DNA of 64,000 nt. Origin: Cenococcum geophilum 1.58 (lineage: Eukaryota > Ascomycota > Dothideomycetes > Gloniales > Gloniaceae). The notes under the pieces were generated by a model. The model was not told the origin of the DNA. It saw nothing but the letters and a program-made list of their open reading frames with translations, and did not search any database. Below are positions 1 to 10,500 of this stretch, piece by piece. The stretch spans positions 744,001-808,000 of the forward strand of contig KV748196.1 in the NCBI GenBank assembly GCA_001692895.1. The letters run 5' to 3'. The position numbers and the translations under genes are program-made. Within the stretch, counting starts at the first letter, position 1. The number at the start of each line of letters is the position of its first letter.

Positions 1-44
1 TAACTACGAGAGAGGAATATTAGGATAAGATATATATTATTAAC

Positions 45-595
45 ATCTATTAGCATATCGGCGTCCATTTTATGGTGTATAAGATCCCTATAGCATATAT
101 ATATTTTATTTTAATAGCTTTGTATTAAGCTCTCCTTTTTAACTTAAAAATGTTTTTTACGCTAATAGAGATATGCTTTATATATCTCCTAGCTATATTT
201 ATAAAGACAGTCTTCTAGATTAGCCTTTATCTTTTAATAAAACCTAAGCCTACTATTAAAAGAGTGTAATAAGATATATAGGTGGAGAAAATATAATCTT
301 ACCTCTTTTAGAACTCGCCTTTCCTCTTCCAAAGTTTCTTAGTATAGGAGGTATAATTTAGTTTCACTAGCTCTTTATCCCTTAACTTAGCAATATCCTT
401 TAGTATTTCTTTAGCTTTAGAATCTAACCTTAGGTTTTTTAAACCCAGTTTAAGATTAGGGTGTTTATTAATATCTAATTTGTTATCTATATTAGGTTCC
501 GTATTAGGGTCTAAGTATAAATCTAAGTAGTCTAAATTAGAGTTTAATTCTAAATTTAAGTCTAGGTCTAGGCTTGTATAGGGAAGTAAGCGCAA
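45..595 (-). pseudogene. Decayed protein remnant, family not recognised
   Basis: Reading the minus strand from 595 gives an open frame of 95 codons, rich in Leu, Asp and Asn at first and then basic (ending KKLWKRKGEF). Past the first stop the same frame continues to about position 45, with stops that are only TAG, TAA or adjacent pairs of them, as expected if Gln/Trp codons were hit by RIP. The second half is basic and Ile/Lys-rich (for example RRYIKHISISVKN). This suggests one ancestral frame of about 180 codons, possibly a retroelement gag-like protein. I cannot name the family. The start is uncertain because the frame may extend upstream. Confidence 0.3.
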
Positions 596-1099
596 GTTTC
601 GATTTAATATGGCCTTTAAATTAATAGCGCTAGTAACTAGCGCTTTTGTTATCCTTCGGACTAGGGCTAACGTTTAGATTACTATAGTACCGCCAGCTTT
701 ATATTGCTCTGCTAGTCTAACGGGTAGGTAAGTAAGTAGCATTAAATAAAATAACAAAATTGTAGCGGAAGAGGTATAACTAGGGAATATAGGTAAGTTT
801 AAGGTTGGCGAGAGGACTGGAGTAAAAAGTAGGCAAGTAGCCTACTCCTATAAGTAGGTACTAGCCCTTAGACGACTTTATGGGCTATGCTATAGTTGGT
901 TTAACGTAAGCGCTAATAAGCATTGCTAAAGGCAGTAGTGGACTGTTTCTGACCCCTCTAGGATAATAAGGTGGCTTGTATATTAAGCAAGCAGAGCCTC
1001 TTTAAAGCGGCGAGGTAAGAGGGTCTAAGCGAGGTAAGAAGGCCGCCAAAAGCGGCGGCCAAACACCCCCGAAAACGGATGCATTCCCACCGCAACATA
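596..1099. other. Unassigned AT-rich stretch with two hairpins
   Basis: No gene is recognisable. A perfect 7-bp-stem hairpin (GCGCTAG, loop TAA, CTAGCGC) lies at about 627-643. A GC-rich hairpin (GGCCGCC ... GGCGGCC) lies at about 1,041-1,060. The second one stands about 50 bp before homology to the LINE family begins, so it may belong to the end of another element that truncates LINE-a on its left. Confidence 0.4.
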
Positions 1100-3767
1100 T
1101 ATATTAGTAGAAATAATAAATAATAAGTTAGTGGACGTAAGTGCCTTCCTAGCGTTTCCTACCTTTAATACTTAGGGGCTAGGCTAGTTATCCTAAGCCT
1201 TAATAGGCTAGAAGTGGCGCTGCGTAATATTACTAGACTAAATAGGGATATAAGGGAGAGGACGCCCTATAGGAAGACCCCTATAGACAGCGATAGTAAG
1301 CTTAAAACTAGGATAATTAAGAATTAGACTTAATGCGGCAAATATAATATTTATAGCTAACCTATAAAGGGTATATAGCTGACTAGTAAGAATAGGGGAA
1401 AAACTGGAGATAATAATAGATATAGATATAAAAACGCTAGTAGGAATATAAAATACGGGAATAAAAAGCTCTATATAAAATAAGTAGTAACTAGGGTATA
1501 GATATAAGAGATAAAAGCTCTAAATATTCTAGAAAAAGTAGAAATAAAAAAAGTAAGGAATAAAGGAGAGATAAAGGACCTACGCTAGGGATCCGCCACC
1601 TATCTATTATATAGTATAACTATAGCAATACAAACCACCGTCTTATAAGGCTTTTACTAGACAGTTTAGACCTAGAGAAATACTACATCCTTACTATATA
1701 AGAGCTGTATTATAATACCTATATATAATTAATATACTGCCCCTAAGGATTCCAGCTCCTATATAAACTAAAAGTAGCCATACGTGTATACTTTATGATT
1801 AGTAAGGCTATTAGCCTATTTTTATAGTTATAGTAGGTAGTTAACCTAGATATTATAGTAATAATAATCTAAATATATAGGGGACTAGTATAAGTTATTA
1901 ATATATATAACCTGGCCGTCGAAAACGGACTCTGCACCTATACGTGGTGACGGCTACGAACCTAGGTCTTTAAAGTTCAGACCCAGAGCCAACGCAGAGA
2001 CGTCGCACAGCGTGCGATACGACATGGTGGTGGTGGTTGCGAGTAGTATGGGCGGTGGTGAAAAGTTTTCACATGGGATGGTAAGATCTCGAAAACTACT
2101 ACTGTTGGTACCCCCTTACGATAGCAGCTACTGCACTACTATTCTCCTATTAGAAGACACCTATACGATCCAACATGGATGCACAGCATTCGATAGCATC
2201 CCCCGACCCCCAATAGAAAGCATTAACGACCTCTTATATCAACGAACGAGCGAATGCGACTGAGTAACGAGCAAATATACGGCCCCTCCTAGCCCCCAGG
2301 GCGATCGCCCGCGGAGCATGCGGTCACTCGCTATTAACTATTGGGTGCTACCTGGCAGCCTAGATTACGACCTATGGTTTTCCTTGTCTTCTTTTAACGG
2401 AGTGGTAACCCTTAGAAAGGGCCTAGCTGGGGCCTAGGCATAAAAGATACCCAAAGCATACAATATATCCCGCTCGCCTTAGTATTACGGTAGTTAATAG
2501 ATGGATCCCCCTTACGCCTTCAATAGGCCCTAGGGGGGGGAGGCATGGTGTATATGGCAATAGTTAAATAAGAGATAGCACATAGGGGATGGCCAAGATA
2601 TGGGAAACAATAACAACACAGCAATTAATTGGCAAGGCCTAGCTGGGACGTAGTGAACCCTAGCTGGGATAAGCTAGAGAAGGAAGCAGTGGTTCCTAAG
2701 GAGTTCGAACATCCAAGGAGGACAGGATGTAGTTATAGGCCCATAGGGCCGCCGCTACGGACGGACATGGCAAATTGGGGTTTTTTATCCTACTGAGGTG
2801 GCTTATAGGGTTTTTCCTCCCCCAACCCAACTGCAGGGTTTTCTTCCTATAAATTATAATAAGTTTTCCCCCTGTGACGGAGTAGTCTGCGTGGGCCAGA
2901 TAGGATCCGTATTAGACGTTAATTAAAGAGTTACTACTAATATATATAACCTTAGAATTAAAGGGGTCCTATAAATAGAGAACATTATATTAGTAATAAG
3001 TTTACTAAAAACCGTAGGTATAGAGTTTATCCTATTAGGAGATATAAACCTCTACTACCCACGGTAGGGGGGTATCTATATCGCTGCTAAATAATAGGTA
3101 GAGTGCCTACTAAGAGCTATAGATATCTGGGGCCTTAAGCTAGCTACCCCCCTAGGAGCAATTATATGGCAATAAGGCACTGCTAAAAGTATAATTAACC
3201 TTATATTTATAGATAAAGGCCTATACTAGAGACTTAAAAGGTATAACCCTAAAGAAGAATAAGCACTCGCCTTAGACTATATCCCTATTTAAATATAGCT
3301 AGATTTAGATATTAAGGCATAACTAAGTAGTAAAAGATATATAATAAGGAAGCTTAAGATAAATAGTTTCCTTAATATAGTTAAATAATAACTTTAAAAT
3401 ATAGAAGAAATCTACCTAATACTAAACAAGCGAGGCTTATTGGCTACCCCTAAAGAAATTAACTATAGACTAGAAAGGATCTAGGCAGTAATTAAAAATA
3501 AGCTAAAAGAGTACCGCCTAGTCTTAAAACTGGGCCCCTATACGTGATATGTATGGTCTATATAATGCGCGGTTTTTATTACTAGCTAATAATAAGTAAG
3601 AAGGAAATATATAAGTAGCTATAACCTTAAAGATAAGAGATAATATAAAGATATAAGAAACTAGTTAAAGAATACCCTAAAAAAAGAAGTAAGGAATAAC
3701 TAGAGACGGTTTATAAATAAGTATACTTTTAACCTAAGCCTTCCCTATAATAAGGGCCTCTAGGCTA
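1100..3767 (+). pseudogene. LINE-a, Tad1-like non-LTR retrotransposon (ORF1 end, endonuclease, start of RT)
   Basis: The sequence matches the reverse complement of LINE-b (28,200-29,180 and leftward) with only RIP-like differences. From about 1,590 it reads as the start of ORF2: an apurinic-type endonuclease/exonuclease/phosphatase domain, with a degraded QYNCGN-like and IQEPY-like opening. At 3,030-3,070 there is a recognisable GDINLYYPRWGG motif, the metal and phosphate-binding part of LINE endonucleases. It is interrupted at 1,913-2,934 by a 1-kb insertion and stops at 3,767 where the TIR/Helitron element enters. The rest of this copy continues at 12,579 and 30,876. Its 5' end (most of ORF1) is missing to the left of about 1,100. 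It is the oldest layer of the stack because four other elements sit inside it. Confidence 0.85.
1913..2934. mobile_element. 1,022-bp insertion of unknown class in LINE-a
   Basis: The insert is flanked by a 17-bp direct repeat (1,896-1,912 and 2,935-2,951) that differs at one C/T position. Removing the insert restores the LINE endonuclease sequence seen in LINE-b. The insert is clearly more GC-rich than its surroundings and keeps many CA dinucleotides, so it escaped much of the RIP. I see no terminal inverted repeats and no poly-A tail on either strand. An 83-codon open frame at 2,012-2,263 (plus) starts MRYDMVVVVASSMGGG but resembles nothing I know. A long TSD points to target-primed (retroposon-type) insertion, but the missing tail leaves the class open. 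Confidence 0.7.
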
Positions 3768-3981
3768 CAGCTATTCTTAAAATATCGGTAAAAATCGCTA
3801 AGCCGCACGACGCGCATCGCCCCCTCTATTAAAACAATACAGCCCCTTATAGTCTTACCAATATAGCTCTATATTTTATAAATAAAGGTCAATTTTATAG
3901 CTCTATTCTAGCGCCATAAAATAAGCCCTTATTTATATAATTTAGAGCTGTTTTGGTAAAGTTATAGGGGGTGCTTATTTC
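3768..3981 (+). repeat. Left terminal inverted repeat of the 8.8-kb element
   Basis: This aligns as an inverted repeat with 12,366-12,578. Nearly all differences are C/T or G/A, fitting RIP. The inner two thirds (about 3,841-3,974) is itself a palindromic MITE-like unit also found at 4,033-4,172 and 4,221-4,354. Confidence 0.85.
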
Positions 3982-4032
3982 TAAGAATAGAGGGGTCGGA
4001 TTAGTCAGCGCGGGGCCTTAATTTAAGTTTTA

Positions 4033-4172
4033 CAGCCACACCTTATGGCCCTACTAATATAGCTCTATATTTAATAAATAGAGACCTATTTTATAGCCTT
4101 AGAATAGAGCTATAAAATGGGACTCTATATATATAAATTGGACTAATATTGGTGGAATTATATAGGGTGATA
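4033..4172. repeat. Palindromic MITE-like unit (one of four)
   Basis: An imperfect 140-bp palindrome. Its left half carries AATATAGCTCTATATTTAAT and TATTTTATAGCC; its right half carries the complementary AGCTATAAAATGG and a degenerate copy of the outer stem. The same unit occurs at about 3,841-3,974, 4,221-4,354 and 12,372-12,507, with outer ends of the form ACCCCCTATAGCCC ... GGGCTATAGGGGGT. Transcripts or single strands would fold into a long hairpin. Confidence 0.65.
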
Positions 4173-4220
4173 TACTTCTGCGGTTTGGCGATTTTTTTTA
4201 ATATTTCCAAAACAGCAGTG

Positions 4221-4354
4221 TACCCCCTATAGCCCTACCAATATAGCTCTATATTTTATAAATAGAGGCCTATTTTATAGCTCTATTCTAGGGCTATAAA
4301 ATAGTCCTTTATTTATTAAATATAGAGCTGTATTGTTGGGGCTATAGGGGGTAG
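4221..4354. repeat. Palindromic MITE-like unit, best preserved copy
   Basis: The ends ACCCCCTATAGCCC and GGGGCTATAGGGGGT are complementary. The inner arms pair AATATAGCTCTATATTTTAT with AAATATAGAGCTGTATTG, around a centre near TCTATTCTAG. There is no coding content. The nested position inside the 3,995-4,395 MITE suggests serial nesting or derivation from the host element's subterminal repeats. Confidence 0.65.
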
Positions 4355-4873
4355 CTGTAAAACTTGAATTAAGGCTCTGCGCTAGCTAATCCAACTAAAA
4401 AACATGCGGAACGTTAATCCCCCAACGTAAATTTTAACCCGAGTTTATAAGTAATAAGCCAATCAATTTTAGAGCTTTATTATATAGACTTTAATTAATA
4501 TATATAGAGATAAGGTTTTCCAGGGAGAGACCCCCTAGGACCCCCCTATATAGAGCTTTTGCTTAATTTAGAAGTAGTAGTAAGATTATATTAGTTATAA
4601 ATTTAGTATATATTTGGACTGCAGAGCTTTAATATAGAGCCCTCTACGTAGGATCTAATATAGTAGATTATAATTCCAATTTAAAGCTTTATATATTAGA
4701 TATTTTTAATACCTAATAACTAAATCGCCGTATAGCTGGAATTAAAGTAAGTCTACTACCCCAACTCGATTAAATACGCGTGTAGGAAGAGATATAACTG
4801 TATATAGAGACGTCTAATATAATTAAGTAACTACGTCATTGCTTACCCAGTTCGGACGTACGATAACGCGATG

Positions 4874-4945
4874 GCTTGGCGATGACGCAATAGCTCGGCG
4901 ACGACGCAATAGCTCGGCAATGATGTAATAGCTCGGCGCCGAGTA
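4874..4945 (+). repeat. 19-bp tandem repeat, about 4 units
   Basis: Consecutive units beginning GCTTGGCGATGACGCAATA and GCTCGGCGACGACGCAATA repeat every 19 bp. The third is RIP-changed (GATGTAATA) and the fourth is partial. The repeat lies in non-coding sequence of the 8.8-kb element. The GC-rich units stand out from the AT-rich surroundings. Confidence 0.75.
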
Positions 4946-5252
4946 ATGGGAGGGGGGAGGAGGGGGAGAAGATTAGGGGTGGCTCGGCCACTGCAAGAAG
5001 GTCGTAATATTAGTGTGGTGTTAAACTTTAAAAATCGTATCCCGGGAGCTTAATTAACGACCCCTATATAAAACATTAACAACGTTTAATTATAGAGCTT
5101 TAAACTGGTAGATTTTCTAGGAATGCCTATTATAAGTAGCTTTAAGTACGAAATTTAAAATATTTAGTAGTAGTATAAGTATAGGACGGGGGTATATATT
5201 TGCGTTCTCAAATATTATTATATAACGCAATTTTTAGGTAATAAAAACTACT

Positions 5253-5716
5253 ATTAATGTTGCTTAACTAACACCTACTAGAGGTTCCTCTTTTACCTAT
5301 CTCCTTATTTAATGCTATTTATATCGCTATATTAACTAATAAATCCCTTAATAGAGACTAGAGAGGAGTATTAAAGCGCCTCTAGCTCTTATAAGGAAGA
5401 AGAAAAAGAAGAGAGGAAGGTATAGAGGAGGAAGTATTTATAAATAGGAGGAGGCCTATAAACGGGAGATTAGGCAGCTATAATATAGACATTAATATTG
5501 CTTAACTAACACCTACTAGATGCCCCTCCGTTTTTCCTATCTTCTCTCTTACCCGTCTCCTCGTCTAATGCTATCTATATCGCTATATTAACTAATAGAT
5601 CCCTTAATAGAGACTAGGAAGGGGTATTAGAGCGCCTCTAGCTCTTATAGGGAAGAAGAAAAGAAGAAAGGAAGGTGTAAAGGAGAGAGTATTTATAGAC
5701 GGGAGGAGGCCCTATA
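5253..5716 (+). repeat. Tandem duplication of a ~238-bp segment
   Basis: The segment starting ATTAATGTTGCTTAACTAAC at 5,253 recurs at 5,491 (ATTAATATTGCTTAACTAAC). The two copies run in parallel through CACCTACTAGA, TCGCTATATTAACTAATA, CGCCTCTAGCTCTTATA and a purine-rich GAAGAAGAAAAG tract. Differences are mainly transitions. I see no coding frame. It is probably non-coding DNA of the 8.8-kb element downstream of its minus-strand gene. Confidence 0.75.
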
Positions 5717-6879
5717 AGTACGTGATTTGGTAAGTACTAATAGCACGAGATTCTCGTATAAGATGGGCTTAATTACTTACTAAAATATAGGGTGTCTCTA
5801 TTACTGCAGTGGCTACTATAGTAGTAGAGACGCCTTAAATATTTAATGTAACTAACCACTAAGGCTGTTAATAAGTAAAAGGTAGGCTACCAATGTAGTG
5901 TAAATGATATAGTTATTAATATCGTTTATAGCCTATTTTTGCTTCTAGTGTACGCGTAAATCGTCCTTATATTTGGCGTAGAGCTATTTATAGGTAGTAA
6001 GCTGGTTTAGGTCCAGCCTTGCTATTAATATAGCCGTAGGTAGTATATCCTTTAGTGTAGGCCGACTTAGTAGTTCTAGCTTTAGAAGATCGTCTTTCCC
6101 CCTAAATGGGTTAATATACTACTATACCTTATTAATTTTAGCTGTGTCTTAAATAATAAAGAACTATTAAATCTAATTGGATGGCTTATTAAGGATAAGG
6201 TTAATTTTTAATTTAATAGAGGTTGTTATTTTTAGAATTTAACAGGTTAGGAAGGGTCTAGGTTAGGGTCTATTTAGCGTCTTAGTAGAACCTTATTTAG
6301 ACGTTCTAAACTTTTAATTTAATTTGTTAGTTTAGATTACTAAAATCCAAAATTTTGTTATAGGGAGCGCGATTAATAACCCCTACTAATAGCTCTAACC
6401 ACGTCTAATTTTTATTTGTAAATTGGTAGATCTATAAGTAATAGTTATTATAAGTAGCTCTAGGTACAGTATATATAAAATCTTAACCGTAGTATAGAGA
6501 AGTCGTGGCTGCTAATATGCGGTCCTAAGTATTCTTAAAGGTTATATAACTTCTTATATAAGCGATATTTCCGCCCTTTAAAAAAAATATAAAAATTCTA
6601 AAAATTAATTAACGCTATAGATAGTAGTAATATTAATCCGGTAGTACTGCTAATTCTCCTTATATACTATTATATGTATATCTAATAGCTTTAAAAGCGG
6701 TAAGAAGGTAGGATGGATAGGGGGGTTAAAATTTAGAAAATTAGATTTTGTAGTTAAGCTATTTAAAAGTTAGGAAATTAAGACGAATGCCGTATTCTCT
6801 GCTTACCTCTAAGCTAGTATATAATTTCCTAATTAGGAAAAGTCGTTTATAAGTAGTTACTGCTGCCTCCATGTAAAAT
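5717..6879. other. Non-coding AT-rich part of the 8.8-kb element
   Basis: There is no recognisable protein. A short perfect hairpin (ACGAGA, T, TCTCGT) lies at 5,745-5,757. A second hairpin (about 5,790-5,835) pairs GGTGTCTCTATTACTG with TAGTAGAGACGCC. On the minus strand the first hairpin lies downstream of the Helitron-type gene, where a Helitron 3' hairpin would be expected, but I cannot find a convincing CTRR end next to it. Confidence 0.4.
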
Positions 6880-9800
6880 CTTCTTATTATACCTCTTTAG
6901 TCTTACTTATAGATAATTAAAATTATTTTATATTAAACCTACGTTTAAATATAAGCCCTAAAAGCTTCTTAACTCGTAAGATTGCTATATAGGTTAGCCT
7001 AGCTGTCTTATTCTTTTCCTTAACATCTAGAACTATCTAGTTAAGTATTAGGCCCTAGCTTTTATATATAGTAAGAGTAAAAGCTAAAGTAATTAGAAAT
7101 TAACGCTATAAGCAAGAGCCTTTTATACCCTCCTACTTATAAAGTATAGAAAATATAGGGACGACCTTCTTACTATCCTGCCAAGTAAATAGGGTAAGTC
7201 CATTATACCTATCTACCGTAACTAGTAGTAACTAAGGCTGATCCTCTTTAATATCCGCGTGTCCCTTCTATATAATATCTTTAACTATATTAGTAGTACC
7301 ATTTACTAAGCCTAATTTAACCTAGATATTCTATATTAGTATTACTTTCGCGCTAATATATAGGGCTAGATTCTCTATAGTATTGCACTAATTAGGAGTA
7401 ACTTTCCGCATACCTACACTAGTGTTAACTAACTTAATAGCTACCACTGGCTGTAAAAGATCGCGAAGCCGAATAGTATTATACTTACCTATAGCAGCGC
7501 GTGTGCTATATAGCCGAATTGTAAGGGTACTTTTGGTCCCTTACTCGGCTGCATCGCCTAGGGGCTCTTAGGGGTCGCCAAGGCTAGCCTTCGGCTAGCC
7601 CTTGGCACCTCCTTATAAGCACCTCGGGCTTGCAGCCCTTCCCTCCTCATCGGTTCGTCTCAGTACGAGGCTATTGCCTACCCTCATTACCATATCGTCC
7701 TCTTCCATCGACTCCCTATGTGACTCATGCTCGGCTTGCCTGCTCCCTACCGTACACCCTAGCAATACTGCCTTACACGAATTGCGTTATTAAAGCCTAC
7801 AACCTTATTAGTAGATAGGCCCTGCTTATACCTAGTTAAAAAAAGCTTCTAGGTTAAATTACTTATAGAATTACTACGTAGCTCTACGAGGGCGGTCCTA
7901 AATATAGAGCTCTTAGCGTTATTACCGCCCTACTATATAAATTAATCTAGGATAGTAGTTCGGTTAATCGCCTTATAGGCTCCCTTTCTATAGCTAGCGA
8001 GCTCTAACGGCCTAGTAGATAGATTACTATATAAGGCCGCCTGACCTATAGGGGGAAGCTAATAGAAATCGCCTACTAGCAAGGTGTTTAAGCCTCTAAA
8101 GTAGTTGTTGTTACGCGTAGGGTAGATCTAATAGAGGTAGCGATTAATCTAGGCTAGATATACTTGCCCGATTATAGATTTCTTATTAAGGATAAGATAG
8201 TAAATATCCTTAAAAGCTTATTATAGAGGCGTAAGACTGGCAGTAGGTAATTCCTTAAAGGGGCGATTCACTGGTAACCTTAATAATTTGTACGTAGTTT
8301 TACCGTTAATATTAAAGGCAGCTACTTTAGTAGGGGCAGCTTAAACTAATAGCGACGGCTTATTATTAGATATAGCTATATTATAGAGCGTAGTAGACAA
8401 AACAGCAATAAGATATAATTTACTGGTTCCTGCCTCTCTATTAACGTTAATCTATAGTAGGGGGGCTAAGGCCCACTTAGATCTGCCTGTAGTAATTAAC
8501 TATAATATTATAGATATAACGCTAACCTGGTTATAAAGAGGATGGAGTTGCTATTTAGGATAGGCGGCTCTATAGTAGAGGCTGTAGCCATACTTTCTAC
8601 TAATAAGTTCTCTTATTAAGCTACGGGTATGTACCCTAATGCGTGCTCTAGTCGTAGTTATAATTAAGCTCCCTATTACCAAGCCTATTAGGATCCTTAA
8701 TTTTAACTTTATTGGTATTTTAAACGCGGGTATATAGGGCCTTAAAGGACTAATATAGCTTTAAGTCGTCTACAAAATCGCCCTTAAACTTATTAATATT
8801 ATTAGTAGTTTTATAAGCTTTATCTAGTTTTTGGTTATAGTAGTTAAGCGGGTATTAATAAGAGTTAACGCAAGCCTAATAGGAAGCTATATAATTAGGG
8901 GCCCCAAATCCATTAGTATAAGTAGTTATTTTCTTATACTCCCTTTATAGATAATAAAGAATAAGCTTTATATAGTAGAACTTAGAATACTATAAATAGG
9001 AAGAATTGCCTTTATATCGCGGAAAGTATAATATAACTTAAGGCTTTGCTCTTAGCCGACGCTTATAAGTAGAGTAATTAAAATAGAGTAGGAAATTAAA
9101 GAAAGTAACGTCTTCTACCCCATCTAGGCGGCGCTTATATTTCTTATAGTTAGATAGTCTATACCCTCCTAATTAGCTATCCTTAAGCTTATATATAGCG
9201 CTTTAATTATCCTCCTAGGGGTAATTTAAAGTTACTATATTCCTAGAGCCTTTGTAAAGGGGAATATTAAAAAGTAAATAGCATACCTTCTGTGCCAACT
9301 AATTACGTTTAGTAATAAGCTTATTTATAAACCTAGCTACTACTAAACTAAAGGTATAAAGGCTGTTAGTATACGGCTATACTAATTAGAGTAGCTCCTA
9401 GTAGGAAGTTAACTTCTTCTCTTTCTTGCTGCAATATTTGCTTATATAGTTAACTATTACTAATATGCTTATAGTGGGTAATATATTAATATTCGCCATC
9501 CACACTAATATTATAGCTGTATTATAACTATTAAGAAGCTTATTATTACACTATAGATAGAACGTCTAGTAATATGGATTTTAATCCTTTAATACAGCGG
9601 CCTTATTACGGAGAGAGCGTGGAAAGTAAAAGCGGCACTACTTTACTCTAGTAGAGCCTTTCTTTAATCTTAAGCAGTAAGATTCGGTGTAATTGCAGTG
9701 CTATTAAAATCAATTAGGGTAGGCAGTAAAAAGCTTACTAGTATTAAGCTGTTCTTTATAGCTAAAAGTAGAAGGATATCAAAGATTAGGAGGCCTAGAT

Positions 9801-10500
9801 TAATTAGGATTTACTATAGATATAAAAGTAGCCCAGTACTTAGTAAAAGCCGCCCTTAATACACTAGCTAACGGATCTGGCTCTAGGGCTGTTAAACTCC
9901 ATAAGAAGCTATATATATATAGCCACTACCTTATATCTACCACTTATATTAGGACTAAAAGTTAGTGCCATTAAATAGACCTATAAGCACGTGCTTCCTA
10001 AATAGATTAAAGCGGCGATATAGCTAGTAAGCAGTAATATATGGGTTATTATTAAGATTCTAAGAAGCAATCCGGTAGCGCTAAGCCTTATTAGTAGCCT
10101 TATATTCGTTAAATCAAGGCATATAAGAGTGTAGATTATACCAATATAGATTAGTAGCGCTAAGTGTAAAGAATAGAGACCCGCTCTTAATATTCTTAGT
10201 ATAAGCTATAAGCTTATTTCTTTTCTACTTCTAGTAAGGCCTAGTACCCTTAAGCTTCTATATATACCGTATAATCTTATTTAGAACCTAGTTACCCCTA
10301 CTACCATTTATAAGATTACTAGGCTTATTTAAAAATAGGCTATTTTTATCTAATTAGCTATAAAGGAAGTGGGTAGCGTTAAGGGCTTGCTCTTTTATAA
10401 TCCGATTAAACATATAGTAGCGAAATAAGGGGTAGTGGCTAAACCGACTGTCCTAATACTTAAGCATATACTTAGCGTACGCAGCTAGGGTAACCGTACG
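6880..10500 (-). pseudogene. Helitron Rep (HUH nuclease)/PIF1-like helicase, RIP-inactivated
   Basis: Helitron proteins nick and unwind DNA for rolling-circle transposition. Reading the minus strand from right to left gives, in order: a Helitron-like N-terminal/Rep region with FFTLSATNLYWYNLHSYMP (about 10,105-10,180); a YKW..GSGYIYI segment (about 9,905-9,950) where the family has the GxHxH HUH motif, so both histidines now read tyrosine; a CRFYFPR segment (~9,600-9,650); and the catalytic-tyrosine region NYISKYCSKKEK (9,421-9,455). Helicase motifs follow: Walker A degraded to AGTSKL (8,416-8,433), SLLV.AAPT.VAAFNINGKTT, the Walker B region NKKSIIGQV (family DEKSMIG, ~8,190-8,215), LLVGDFY.LPPIGQAALYS (8,030-8,090), GLVNGTT.IVKDII (7,260-7,310), and TLTIYKS.GLIL with VLDVKEK and YVAISR-like residues (6,960-7,085). 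Stops are nearly all TAG/TAA at Gln/Trp positions. A solo LTR (7,520-7,777) splits the helicase. The N-terminus upstream of 10,200 is poorly defined. Confidence 0.85.
7520..7777 (-). mobile_element. Solo LTR of the TRIM-B family
   Basis: The 258-bp sequence is the reverse complement of the LTRs at 51,653-51,906 and 54,044-54,297. It begins TGTAAGGGTACTTTTGG, ends GCAATACTGCCTTACA, and is flanked by a 5-bp duplication CGAAT (7,515-7,519 and 7,778-7,782). No internal sequence remains, so it is the product of LTR-LTR recombination. It is far less AT-rich than the helicase sequence around it, so it is younger than the RIP there or too short to be recognised by RIP. The open frames it contains (7,602-7,818) are accidental. 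Confidence 0.9.

Larger units (their letters stand above)
3995..4395. mobile_element. MITE-like element with ~60-70-bp inverted ends
   Basis: The left end GTCGGATTAGTCAGCGC and the right end (reverse complement GTTGGATTAGCTAGCGC) pair, and the match continues through CCTTAATT-AAGTTTTACAGC into the palindromic units at 4,033-4,172 and 4,221-4,354. It is non-coding. A short middle segment (about 4,180-4,215) resembles the ends of the host 8.8-kb element (CGGTTTGGCGATTTTT), which suggests a deletion derivative of the same family. I cannot see a clear target-site duplication. Confidence 0.6.

Noticed and set aside
5745-5757. Hairpin as the Helitron 3' terminator
   Set aside because: The stem is good, but no CTRR end follows at the expected distance and the host junction is not visible.
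7602-7818. Two overlapping plus-strand frames of about 62 codons
   Set aside because: Both lie mostly inside the solo LTR 7,520-7,777.
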